DNA of 64,000 bases from Paludibacteraceae bacterium (GTDB lineage Bacteria; Bacteroidota; Bacteroidia; Bacteroidales; Paludibacteraceae). The translations under genes and the position numbers were made by a program. The notes under the pieces were generated by a model, which did not search any database, was not told the DNA's origin, and saw nothing but the letters and a program-made list of their open reading frames with translations. The stretch is from contig JARLGW010000012.1 of NCBI GenBank assembly GCA_031292565.1, positions 124,001 through 188,000 of the forward strand, given 5' to 3'. This document shows positions 18,968 through 27,807 of this stretch, piece after piece. Within the stretch, counting starts at the first letter, position 1; the number at the start of each line of letters is the position of its first letter.

Positions 18968-20911
18968 ATGAAAAATCTATTTAATCGATACATTAAAAAC
19001 AACATATACGCTGCCGCAGCATACAATTTTATTTTAGTAATGCTCTTGTTTATGCTTTGCCGGATTGCTTTTTACTTGTTTAATGTACCCTATTTTCAGG
19101 GGATGACTCTCTCCCATTTTTTAGTACTTTGCAAAGGGGGTATCCAATTCGACCTGTCGGCACTGATCTATACAAACCTCCTGTATATATTACTGATGGC
19201 TATTCCATTCCAATTCCGCTATAAAAAGGGCTACCAACAAACTGCAAAATGGATTTTTATTGTAACAAACAGTATTGTTATAATAGCCAACTGCATTGAT
19301 ATTGTTTACTTTAGATATATAAACAAGAGAACTACTTTTTCTGTTTTTACAGAATTTTCGAATGAAAATAATTTATGGAAAATTCTGGGCGATGGATTTG
19401 TACAATATTGGTACGTTTCTCTATTTGGTCTGTTGATTCTTTTCGGCTTGTATAAGCTTTATTACAAACCACAACGGAAAGAAGAACAACTACCGGGGAA
19501 AATTTATTTCTATTACATACGCAACGTTATTGCTCTAGTTGTAATCGGTTTATTCGCTGTTTCAGGCATACGAGGTGGATTGGGACATTATGTAAGACCT
19601 ATCACGCTTAGCAACGCCAACAAATATGTGGATAGACCCAGCGAAGCTTTCATTGTTTTAAATACACCTTTTTGCATATACCGTACATTAGGACGAGATC
19701 AATATGTAGATCCACACTACTTTAAATCGGAAAAAGAATTAAAAGCCGTTTACGACCCCATTATTTATCCACATCCCGCTGGAGAATTTAAAAAACTAAA
19801 TGTAGTTGTATTCATTATTGAAAGCCTTAGTAAGGAATATGTTGGCGAATTAAACAAAGGTCTTGACGGGGGAAAATATAAAGGGCATACTCCTTTCGTT
19901 GACTCCATAATACGCAATAGCCTGACGTTTGAATACACTTTTGCTAACGGACATCGGTCTATTGAAGCCATGCCTTCGGTTTTATCCAGTGTTCCTTCGT
20001 TTATAGAGCCTTTTATCCTGACGGGGTACTCTTCCAACAAAATATCCGGGATAGCAGGAGAATTGGATAAAAAGGGCTATTACACGGCATTCTTCCACGG
20101 AGCACCTAACGGATCGATGGGCTTTGATGCTTTTGCTCATCTTTCGGGTTTCAAAAGTTATTATGGAATGACGGAATATAATAATGATGCGGATTTTGAT
20201 GGAACATGGGCTATTTGGGACGAACCGTTTTTCCAATTCTACGCAAAGAAGATGAACACGTTTAAAGAACCGTTTATGACTACTTTATTCTCCGCATCAT
20301 CACATCATCCTTTTGTAGTTCCTAAAAAATACGAAAACCGGTTTAAAGAAAATGGCGGATTGCCTATATACAAATGTGTAGAGTACACGGATTATTCTTT
20401 GCAGAAATTTTTTGAAACAGCATCCAAGATGCCGTGGTATAAAAACACGTTGTTCGTTATAACCGGCGACCACACGAACCAAATGAAACATCCTGAGTAT
20501 TTGACGGATGCCGGTCGGTACAAAGTGCCTATCATATTTTATTACCCCGGAGGAAATTTGAAAGGCCGATTAAAGAAAGTTGCCCAACAAGTTGACATTA
20601 TGCCTACTATACTTGGATATCTTAATTACGATAACCCGTACGTAGCTTTTGGCCACGACTTACTCGATTCTACTAGAGAGGAAAACATGGCTATGCTGTA
20701 TGATAAACCTGTATTTCAATACTTTAAAGGCCAGTACATGTATCAATATGACGGCCAACGAATTATAGCCGTTTACGATTATATTCATGATATTTTACTG
20801 AAGAAGAACTTAAAAAATACCGTTAAAGACCCACGTGCTGAAAATGAAATGAAAGCATATATCCAACAATACATTACCCGAATGAAGAAAAATTCGCTAA
20901 CAATAAACTAA
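18968..20911 (+). CDS. LTA synthase-like phosphoglycerol transferase (sulfatase fold)
   Basis: Membrane-anchored alkaline-phosphatase-superfamily enzyme of 647 residues. About five transmembrane helices (first ~200 residues) precede an extracytoplasmic sulfatase-type domain. That domain has VVFIIESLSKEY (280-291), ANGHRSIEAMP (326-336) and the metal-binding GDHTN. Ser331 in GHRS stands where LtaS enzymes have their Thr nucleophile (aligned by eye). In Gram-negatives such proteins add phosphoglycerol or phosphoethanolamine to glycans or lipid A. An in-frame TTG at 18959 precedes it, but the first ATG, with TTGGAG upstream, is chosen. Confidence 0.8.
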   Translation: MKNLFNRYIKNNIYAAAAYNFILVMLLFMLCRIAFYLFNVPYFQGMTLSHFLVLCKGGIQFDLSALIYTNLLYILLMAIPFQFRYKKGYQQTAKWIFIVTNSIVIIANCIDIVYFRYINKRTTFSVFTEFSNENNLWKILGDGFVQYWYVSLFGLLILFGLYKLYYKPQRKEEQLPGKIYFYYIRNVIALVVIGLFAVSGIRGGLGHYVRPITLSNANKYVDRPSEAFIVLNTPFCIYRTLGRDQYVDPHYFKSEKELKAVYDPIIYPHPAGEFKKLNVVVFIIESLSKEYVGELNKGLDGGKYKGHTPFVDSIIRNSLTFEYTFANGHRSIEAMPSVLSSVPSFIEPFILTGYSSNKISGIAGELDKKGYYTAFFHGAPNGSMGFDAFAHLSGFKSYYGMTEYNNDADFDGTWAIWDEPFFQFYAKKMNTFKEPFMTTLFSASSHHPFVVPKKYENRFKENGGLPIYKCVEYTDYSLQKFFETASKMPWYKNTLFVITGDHTNQMKHPEYLTDAGRYKVPIIFYYPGGNLKGRLKKVAQQVDIMPTILGYLNYDNPYVAFGHDLLDSTREENMAMLYDKPVFQYFKGQYMYQYDGQRIIAVYDYIHDILLKKNLKNTVKDPRAENEMKAYIQQYITRMKKNSLTIN

Positions 20912-20922
20912 TTGAAAGATAG

Positions 20923-21801
20923 ATGAATATTGTCAGAATTAATTGCGGTTTAGGAAATCAAATGTTCCAATATGCATTTTACCGAATGCTAAAGGAAATA
21001 GACAATAATACTAAGCTGGATATATCGGAATTCAAATACAGGAAACATCATAACGGATATGAACTGGAAAGCATATTTAACATCAATCCTTGTTATGCCA
21101 CTAAAAAAGAATGCGATAAAATAGCCGATATCTCTAAAAGCTTGTTCGACGAAATAAGAAGAGATTTCTTGAAAATAAAAAAGAACAGCATGGGGAACCT
21201 TATCTATGAAAGCAATTATAGCCCTCATTTCAATCCGATTCTATTACAAGAAAAAAACACTTACTTCATAGGATACTGGCAAACAGAAAAATACTTCCAG
21301 CCTATCTCTAAAATAATAAGAAAGGAATTCTCATTCAAAAAAGAGATAGACCCAAGTAACCTGCTGATTAAAAAACAAATATTAAATACAAATTCTGTAA
21401 GCATTCATATTAGAAGAGGTGATTATTTGAAAAAACAAAGGTTTGAGAATCTTGGTTCTGTATGCAATATAGACTATTACAACCGGGCTATTGAACAGAT
21501 AAAATTAAAAATAGAATCGCCCCACTTTTTTATATTCTCAGATGATATGGATTGGGTAAAGGGAAACTTAAAGATTCCAAATCTGACCTATGTAGATTTA
21601 AATCACGGGAAGGATAGCTACAAAGACATGCAGCTAATGAGCCTTTGTAAGCATAACATTATAACAAATAGCAGCTTTAGCTGGTGGGGAGCCTGGTTGA
21701 ACGCCAATCCTCAAAAAACGGTAATTGCTCCCAATATATGGTTTAGAGACGTGGCTATGATTGACATCATTCCTGAAACCTGGACTCGATTAGAAGTATA
21801 A
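20923..21801 (+). CDS. Glycosyltransferase family 11 (alpha-1,2-fucosyltransferase-like)
   Basis: GT11 enzyme of 292 residues, expected to move fucose from GDP-fucose to a galactose of a surface glycan. Family motifs are the N-terminal GLGNQMFQYAFYR, SIHIRRGDYL (HxRRGDY binds GDP), FFIFSDDMDWV and the C-terminal NSSFSWWGAWLN. It starts 11 bases after the LtaS-like gene and so is probably co-transcribed. GDP-fucose synthesis genes are not in the window. Its last three codons lie inside the terminator palindrome shared with the converging ligase gene. Confidence 0.9.
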   Translation: MNIVRINCGLGNQMFQYAFYRMLKEIDNNTKLDISEFKYRKHHNGYELESIFNINPCYATKKECDKIADISKSLFDEIRRDFLKIKKNSMGNLIYESNYSPHFNPILLQEKNTYFIGYWQTEKYFQPISKIIRKEFSFKKEIDPSNLLIKKQILNTNSVSIHIRRGDYLKKQRFENLGSVCNIDYYNRAIEQIKLKIESPHFFIFSDDMDWVKGNLKIPNLTYVDLNHGKDSYKDMQLMSLCKHNIITNSSFSWWGAWLNANPQKTVIAPNIWFRDVAMIDIIPETWTRLEV

Positions 21802-21826
21802 TTCTTTTTTATACTTCTAATTTTCT
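21789..21826. terminator. Shared terminator palindrome overlapping both stop codons
   Basis: ATTAGAAGTATAA pairs perfectly (13 bp) with TTATACTTCTAAT around a 7-base loop. The left arm encodes the end of GT11 and the right arm, on the other strand, the end of the ligase. Both therefore read Leu-Glu-Val-stop. Confidence 0.85.
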
Positions 21827-23218
21827 TTTCCCCTCCATAAAGTCAAAATATGATCTTTTCTTCTCGCTATCTTTAAAAGCTACAAAGAAACTAAAGAACA
21901 ACACAACCCGTGTTATACCTGCCTGTCCGGTAAGAGGCTCTTCAATCATCATATAGAAAACAACTACACATAAAAACAATTGTAGTAAGAAATTTCTACT
22001 CCTTATCGAATGTCCAAACCAAAAAGCTAATAAAATCAACAATATCAATGCTCCCCAAATACCATATTGAACCATATTTCCTAAAAACTGATTATGGATA
22101 TAGGATTGATTCCAAATTATAGGGATTTGTTTTTGCATTTTTATTGCTTCTTGCTGCAAAGCAATATATTGCTCCTGTGAGCCCGAACCCCACCAAGGAT
22201 GGCTTTTAATATATTCAATAGAATAGATGTAAAATGTTTCACGCGTATTATCAAAGATGAAATGAGAAACCGAACTTCTGAAAGAAAATGCACTTATAGA
22301 AAAAAATGCTATTAAAATTCCTAATGCCAATTTAAAATGCCATCGTTTTAAATACAATAAATATAAGCCGCTAAATACATATATAAAAACATAACAAACA
22401 AGGCCTATTCGAGATTCCATAACAGCAATTGAAAACAAAAGTAATATGGAATAAGTCAATAAATCAAATATAGTTAAGCCCAAATATTTATTATAAACCA
22501 TATAAATAAGAGCAATGAGACCTGAAAAAAGAACTAAAGAAACATACGACGGATGAGGATATCCCGACCAACCGGAAGACCATTCATACGCAGGTTTACC
22601 CAAATACGAAGTTTTAGAAGTAATCCACTCTAATATATTTATATTTAAGAATTGTACGTTATACCACCAATAAAGCAACGTAAATGCCATATAAATCATC
22701 ATCATACGAATAAATATTCGTAAAATATGTAGCATTGTTGTTTTTTCAAAATGAAAACAACTAAACGCTAAGGGGACTAAGAAAAAGGATAAATATTTAT
22801 CAGGGAAATAAAACCCATGGACAGTACCTATCGTACCAAAAAATCTAAAAGTAGCGTACCCTATTAAAACATAATGAATACGGTTAAATTTATAGAATTT
22901 TTTTTCTTTGATAAGAAAAAAAAGAGAAGCAAAAAGAAAGATAACAGTAGCATAAATCCCCATATCTTGGTTTATTGAAAACACAAGAAATAGGCTTAGT
23001 GTGAAAATCAACAAACTACGGATAGAAAAAAGGGATTTTATTTTTACCTTTTTTTCAAAAAAAGAAAATACAATAAACAATAATACAAATACGACCTGCA
23101 ATATATTTGTAGCTATTGTTTCGTTATGATTCAATCCAAATGAAGGAAATAATTTAATTAAGAAAAAGCACGAACAAAACAATAAAAAAATACTAACCTT
23201 TTTTGTTAAACTATCCAT
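21809..23218 (-). CDS. O-antigen ligase/polymerase family membrane protein (WaaL/Wzy-like)
   Basis: Polytopic membrane protein of 469 residues with about 11-12 helices and a large loop between later helices holding ESRIGLVCYVF and HPWWGSGSQEQY. These match the O-antigen ligase/Wzy_C superfamily. It either joins O-antigen to lipid A core or polymerises repeat units; sequence alone does not separate these. The open frame begins at a TTG (23233), but the ATG at 23218 is preferred, 11 bases after the acyltransferase stop. Confidence 0.8.
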   Translation of the reverse strand: MDSLTKKVSIFLLFCSCFFLIKLFPSFGLNHNETIATNILQVVFVLLFIVFSFFEKKVKIKSLFSIRSLLIFTLSLFLVFSINQDMGIYATVIFLFASLFFLIKEKKFYKFNRIHYVLIGYATFRFFGTIGTVHGFYFPDKYLSFFLVPLAFSCFHFEKTTMLHILRIFIRMMMIYMAFTLLYWWYNVQFLNINILEWITSKTSYLGKPAYEWSSGWSGYPHPSYVSLVLFSGLIALIYMVYNKYLGLTIFDLLTYSILLLFSIAVMESRIGLVCYVFIYVFSGLYLLYLKRWHFKLALGILIAFFSISAFSFRSSVSHFIFDNTRETFYIYSIEYIKSHPWWGSGSQEQYIALQQEAIKMQKQIPIIWNQSYIHNQFLGNMVQYGIWGALILLILLAFWFGHSIRSRNFLLQLFLCVVVFYMMIEEPLTGQAGITRVVLFFSFFVAFKDSEKKRSYFDFMEGKRKLEV

Positions 23219-23229
23219 AATGTAAAATA

Positions 23230-24141
23230 TCAACTATTAATTTTTTGAGCTAAATCTTCAGGCATGCATTTTCTTTTCCGTTTCCACCTCTTATGTGTCC
23301 ACAACCAATATGATGGATTTCTAACAATAGTCTGTTCCAATAACCGCATATATCTTTTCGTTAGCTCAAATTCAGGTAAATCGCATGCATCCTCACTAAT
23401 AACCATAAACTTACCAGTATAATATCCACGCTTAACACGAGTAACATCTAGATAAAGAACCGGATATCCCATTTGTTTTGCGATCCTCTCAGGGCCAACA
23501 ATAGGTGCGGTTTCCTGATTCAAAAATTGCATCCAAAAATATATATTGGGCCAACCCGTTCCTTGATCCGAAATAAAACAAAAGAACGCTTTTTCTTTTG
23601 TTTTTTTAATTTCAATTAATTTTCGCAATACTTTATTTTGAGGAAGAAGAACACTTCCTGATTTTGACCGTAACTTCAAATAAAATTTATCAAAAGTGTT
23701 GCTTTCCAACGGATGGTATACCGAATACGACAAGAAATCGGGATGACGGCAAGCTTGGGCAGTTTTAGCAAAAGTAAGCCATTCCCAGTTTCCATAATGG
23801 CCTAAATAAAGTATTATATTCTTATTCTGCTCATAATAATCATCCAAAAGATCACAATTCTCATATATAAAACGTCTTCTCATCTCCTTTTGGGGCATGG
23901 TCAACAATTTTATCGTTTCTACAAAATTATCACAGAAATATAAATAAAAATCACGAGCTATTTTACGCAATTCCTCATCACTCTTATTTGGAAATGAATT
24001 CTTTAGATTCTCCCAAACAACTGTTTTCCTATATCCAAAAACATAATATACAAATACAAATACGATATCTGAAAATATATAAAGTACAAAAAGTGGCAAT
24101 AACGAAAATAGCCAAGCAACAAAATATAGCAATCTATCCAT
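23230..24141 (-). CDS. LpxL/HtrB-like lipid A acyltransferase
   Basis: Lysophospholipid/lauroyl acyltransferase family protein of 303 residues. An N-terminal membrane helix is followed by the HYGNWE catalytic motif (115-120, H-x4-E). Then come PQNKVLRKLIEIKK and FCFISDQGTGW, standing for the family's FxxDQ region, and PEFELTKRYMRLLEQTI and NPSYWLWTHKRWK near the end. It would add a secondary acyl chain to lipid A at the inner membrane. It is co-directional with the O-antigen ligase. Confidence 0.87.
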   Translation of the reverse strand: MDRLLYFVAWLFSLLPLFVLYIFSDIVFVFVYYVFGYRKTVVWENLKNSFPNKSDEELRKIARDFYLYFCDNFVETIKLLTMPQKEMRRRFIYENCDLLDDYYEQNKNIILYLGHYGNWEWLTFAKTAQACRHPDFLSYSVYHPLESNTFDKFYLKLRSKSGSVLLPQNKVLRKLIEIKKTKEKAFFCFISDQGTGWPNIYFWMQFLNQETAPIVGPERIAKQMGYPVLYLDVTRVKRGYYTGKFMVISEDACDLPEFELTKRYMRLLEQTIVRNPSYWLWTHKRWKRKRKCMPEDLAQKINS

Positions 24142-24366
24142 TTCTATTCTTATATTTTTTACAACAAACTAAAATTTATGCATACATGAATTGTTTATTT
24201 ATATCTAGCAACGCAAACGCTTTAACAGGAAAGGAAAGCATAACTATTCTTTTCTTTTCCAAAAGACTTTTTTATGCTCGAATCGGAAAACAAACAACCA
24301 ACACGTCTACTTCTAAGTATATCCTTTCTCAATTTTAAAGTGGAAATACGGAAAATGTTGTATTAC

Positions 24367-25134
24367 TCATTTTGAGTTTTTATTATTGATCATCTTCATT
24401 AATCTAAGCTTACTAAGGAACAAAAACGAATCCAATGCAGCGAACATACTCACTAAAAATCCTGAAAAACCATCCAAAAATCCACGCTTTATAATATAAA
24501 CGCCGAAAAACTTAAACAGTGGTTTCAGCATGATTTTAAATAATGATACACTTTTGCCTCTTACAAATGCATCGTCAGCTTTGCTGTCCGAATAGTTATT
24601 TACTTTCTCAACTCGCGAATAAATACTCGATGAGGTATAGTGCAACAAATCTCCGAATAAATATTTCAGTTTCGGATCTTTATCAAACGTCAAATTTTCG
24701 TGCACCGAACCTTTCCATTCAGCGTGATTCTTATTCCACAATCGAATCTTTCTATCCGGGTACCACCCACAATGGCGAATAGGAGATCCACAAAAAAAAG
24801 TAAGCCTATTAAATTTGTAAGCATCAAAGTCAAAATGCTCTTTCGCCTTTTCGATAGAAGTTGAAAGTTCTTTTGAAAGAATCTCATCAGCATCAAGGGA
24901 AAGAACATAATCAAAAGAAGCCAAACCATTAGCATAATTCTTTTGAGCACTATAATTATCCCACCCTCGCTGGAAAAAGCGCACCCCATACAATTCGCAA
25001 ATTTCTTGGGTTTTATCGGAAGAATAAGAATCCACAACAACTATCTCATCCGCAATATTTTTTACAGAATCAAGACACTTGCCAATATTTCTTTCTTCGT
25101 TGTAGGTAATTATTACAGCTGACAGCTTATCCAT
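24367..25134 (-). CDS. Glycosyltransferase family 2 (WaaE/KdtX-like)
   Basis: GT-A glycosyltransferase of 255 residues. It shows LSAVIITYNEERNIGKCLDSV at the start, EIVVVDSYSSDKTQEI and the metal-binding LSLDADEIL. Its RKIRLWNKNHAEWKGSVHENL block is typical of the beta-1,4-glucosyltransferase WaaE/KdtX group, which decorates LPS core. A C-terminal amphipathic/hydrophobic segment may tie it to the membrane. It lies 5 bases after the GT-A gene. The 225-base gap to the next gene (24142-24366) is AT-rich with nothing recognisable. Confidence 0.85.
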   Translation of the reverse strand: MDKLSAVIITYNEERNIGKCLDSVKNIADEIVVVDSYSSDKTQEICELYGVRFFQRGWDNYSAQKNYANGLASFDYVLSLDADEILSKELSTSIEKAKEHFDFDAYKFNRLTFFCGSPIRHCGWYPDRKIRLWNKNHAEWKGSVHENLTFDKDPKLKYLFGDLLHYTSSSIYSRVEKVNNYSDSKADDAFVRGKSVSLFKIMLKPLFKFFGVYIIKRGFLDGFSGFLVSMFAALDSFLFLSKLRLMKMINNKNSK

Positions 25135-25139
25135 AAAAA

Positions 25140-26009
25140 TTACTTAATATATACTTTATTGTTTTTCTCGAAAATATAATTCAACAAATTCACAATCCTT
25201 TTTTTTGTATTTGATTCTTTTACAAAGATCGGCATAGCCGAAAAATCAAATCCTTTTAAATCCTCAATTTGCTCTTCAACTGTATGTTTCTGAAAATATG
25301 ATTTTAGTATAAAATTAGTTATAAAGCTATTCCATTCCTGTTTATTTCCCCAATAATGGCCAATGTAATTCTCCGCCGGAATTAGTTTAGAACATTTGTT
25401 CAATGCCACTGAAAATGAAAATTGTTCAATCAACCGCCGAGTCACGTTTGCTTGCAACATATCATCACAAATATCCAAGGTTAATTGAATAATTTGGTTG
25501 CTTTTAGCCCCACTGATCGAAATAATCCCAGCATTCCACATACAAGTCTCTTCAGTAATTTTAACTCCACCAAAAGTATTATTTTTTACCTGATTCCACA
25601 TCCTTTTTTCAGTCTTTGTGTTTAATTGGCTTAATTTACCTTCGTTTAGATGCATAAATGAATAACCATTTGACAAAAACTCCTGTATTTTATTTACATT
25701 TTCAGAGAATAAAAATGTATCGCTATCAACGTATAAAATATCTTCGCCTTTATACATATTCGCTATCAATTCGATAGCTTTTATCTTTATTCGCCAAAAA
25801 AAATCATGCTCACCCTTCCATTCAGTTAATTGATGATCTGAAACAGGTATTATTTTTACAAAAGTAGAAACTTGATTATAAAACTCAGGCTTATCCGTTA
25901 TAATATTAACAGAATTTATTTCGCTGGCTTTTAAAAAAGTCAATAAAGATAAATTAGTCTGAACATGATTCTTTAATTCATCACCAAAAACAAGATAAAC
26001 TAGATTCAT
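25140..26009 (-). CDS. Putative GT-A fold glycosyltransferase
   Basis: Protein of 289 residues that I cannot place in a named family with certainty. The N-terminal NLVYLVFGDELKNHVQTNL and the YVDSDTFLF segment (a DxD-type metal/sugar-nucleotide site) near residue 100 indicate a GT-A nucleotide-diphospho-sugar transferase. Later it has MWNAGIISISG, a motif also seen in such enzymes. Its position between GT4 and GT2 genes, with gaps of 8 and 5 bases, supports a role in the same glycan. Confidence 0.65.
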   Translation of the reverse strand: MNLVYLVFGDELKNHVQTNLSLLTFLKASEINSVNIITDKPEFYNQVSTFVKIIPVSDHQLTEWKGEHDFFWRIKIKAIELIANMYKGEDILYVDSDTFLFSENVNKIQEFLSNGYSFMHLNEGKLSQLNTKTEKRMWNQVKNNTFGGVKITEETCMWNAGIISISGAKSNQIIQLTLDICDDMLQANVTRRLIEQFSFSVALNKCSKLIPAENYIGHYWGNKQEWNSFITNFILKSYFQKHTVEEQIEDLKGFDFSAMPIFVKESNTKKRIVNLLNYIFEKNNKVYIK

Positions 26010-26017
26010 AGTCTACA

Positions 26018-27133
26018 TTATAATAAGGTTTTATATATTTTCATTAAATTATCCGAAATGCTTTTATCTGAAAAAGCAGCGGCATGACCCACACCTTCTA
26101 CAATCATCAATTTTTGTTTATCCTCATCATTCAAAATTCCAGTTAAAGCATTAGCCAATTCTTGGGGATTATACGGATCGACATAACAAGAACCATGCCC
26201 TCCAGTTTCTTCAAAACAACTGCCCGTGGATGTTACCACCGGAACACGAGAATTTAACGCTTCTAAAATCGGGATACCAAAACCTTCAAAAATAGAAGGA
26301 TAAACAAAAACAGTTGCCAATTGGTAAATTGCAGATAAATCTTCCAACGGAACTCCGCTCAAGATTTTCACTTTTTCATCCAGCTTATTTTCATGGATAT
26401 ATGATTTCAGTTCATTCGTGTACACGGTAGAATGCCCCACTATTATAAGCGAAATATCTAATTTTCCCACCACCAAAGCATCCAATATCAATTTATGATT
26501 CTTCCGAGGTTCAATAGCCCCTACCGTAAGCAAAAATTGATTAGGAAGATTATATTTCTTTTTCACCGATGCTTTTAACTCATCGGTTTGTTCTTGCAAA
26601 AAAATGGGATTACAACCTTGATAAACAATCTTGATTTTTTCCTCTTTTATCCCGATCAAATCGATTAAATCTGTTTTAGTTTGCTGGCTAATAGCAACAA
26701 TCACATCGGCCTTTTTACAACTCTGAATATATTTCTTTTTGTATAGTTGTCGATCAATCCACGGATAAAGTTCCGGGAACTTCAGAAAAATAAGATCATG
26801 CATCGTAACAACGGAACGTGCTTTTGATTTTTCCATTCCAAAAGGAAGCTCGTTGCTAAGCCCATGATAAATATCTAAATTTAATCGATTAATATCGGTG
26901 GTAACACCCATGGTACGCCAAACGGAAGGAACATTTATATAAAAACCCTGTGGAGAAACCAATTCACAATTTGAATTAAATGAAAAAGATATCCTATCCT
27001 TAATCTTCGGAGTAAATAGGTAAAAATGGTCATCAGCATTTTGCTCTGACAAAATACGAATCGTATCGCGACTATAATTACCTAGCCCCCTTGAATTATA
27101 GAAAGCTCTTTTAGCATCAAATCCTATTTTCAT
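26018..27133 (-). CDS. Glycosyltransferase family 4
   Basis: GT-B retaining glycosyltransferase of 371 residues. The N-terminal MKIGFDAKRAFYNSRGLGNYSR opening is typical of mannosyltransferase-like GT4. The C-terminal donor site has FLLTVGAIEPRKNH, VFVYPSIFEGFGIPILEAL and VVTSTGSCFEETGG, including the E-x7-E motif. The sugar is unknown. It follows the RNase H gene by 20 bases and precedes the GT-A gene by 8, so the glycan genes may depend on the xerD - RNase H transcript. Confidence 0.88.
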   Translation of the reverse strand: MKIGFDAKRAFYNSRGLGNYSRDTIRILSEQNADDHFYLFTPKIKDRISFSFNSNCELVSPQGFYINVPSVWRTMGVTTDINRLNLDIYHGLSNELPFGMEKSKARSVVTMHDLIFLKFPELYPWIDRQLYKKKYIQSCKKADVIVAISQQTKTDLIDLIGIKEEKIKIVYQGCNPIFLQEQTDELKASVKKKYNLPNQFLLTVGAIEPRKNHKLILDALVVGKLDISLIIVGHSTVYTNELKSYIHENKLDEKVKILSGVPLEDLSAIYQLATVFVYPSIFEGFGIPILEALNSRVPVVTSTGSCFEETGGHGSCYVDPYNPQELANALTGILNDEDKQKLMIVEGVGHAAAFSDKSISDNLMKIYKTLL

Positions 27134-27153
27134 AAACGATCTTTACTTAAATA

Positions 27154-27783
27154 TCATTTTCTTCCAAAATCAGCAGGAATTTCTCCCCACACTTTAGTTT
27201 CCCACTTTAATATTTTAGTTGAATAACTATTTTCGGCAAGCCACTTTTCAGCCCGATCTATCAACTCAAATATTTCTTTATTTTTATCGTTTTCTTCGAG
27301 CTTTGTTTTACATTTTTTGTTTTTCACCCAGCTTATGGCATTTGCACTATCCGAGTAAACAGGCACGGTACTCCCCTGCTTTTTCAACAGAGCCAAGCCA
27401 TGCACCAACGCCAAAAATTCGCCAATATTATTCGTTCCACATTCAAATGGACCTTGGTGAAACAATTGTTCTTTTGTTCGGGTATATACACCTCGATATT
27501 CCATCAATCCCGGATTTCCACTACACGCTGCATCTACTGCAATACTTTCAACTTCCGGCTTGTTTGTTATGTTAAATTTATCCGTTGAAAACGGCTTTTG
27601 TTTTTGTTCACCCACAGATTTCCAGTACGACTGTTTAAATGCTTCTTTCGCCGCAAATTCTGTAGGGAACCCTTTATACTGAGCACCCTCAAAACCGGTA
27701 ATCAGTTTCTTACATTCGTCCCACGAATTAAAAACGCCAGTTTCTCGTCCTTTCCAAATAACATAAAATTTATTTTTTGCCAT
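27154..27783 (-). CDS. Ribonuclease HI with N-terminal viroplasmin-type hybrid-binding domain
   Basis: Removes RNA from RNA:DNA hybrids. The first ~46 residues (FYVIWKGRETGVFNSWDECK ... KGFPTEFAAKEAF) are the hybrid-binding (caulimovirus viroplasmin) domain. The catalytic domain starts near 78, with Asp84 (IAVDAACSGNPG), Glu122 (NNIGEFLAL), Asp145 (PVYSDSANAI) and Asp205 as the likely metal ligands. At 209 residues it is the usual size for the bacterial two-domain form. It lies 24 bases after xerD and just before the GT4 gene. Confidence 0.9.
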   Translation of the reverse strand: MAKNKFYVIWKGRETGVFNSWDECKKLITGFEGAQYKGFPTEFAAKEAFKQSYWKSVGEQKQKPFSTDKFNITNKPEVESIAVDAACSGNPGLMEYRGVYTRTKEQLFHQGPFECGTNNIGEFLALVHGLALLKKQGSTVPVYSDSANAISWVKNKKCKTKLEENDKNKEIFELIDRAEKWLAENSYSTKILKWETKVWGEIPADFGRK

Positions 27784-27807
27784 AACAGGTATATAAATTT
27801 TTATTCG

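Noticed and set aside
19765-19773. Exact DnaA box TTATCCACA
   Set aside because: It is isolated inside the LtaS-like coding sequence with no companion boxes, so it is probably chance.
23988-24338. Plus-strand open frame of 116 codons across the gap before the GT2 gene
   Set aside because: Half of it is the antisense of the acyltransferase gene; composition is that of AT-rich spacer and no family is recognisable.
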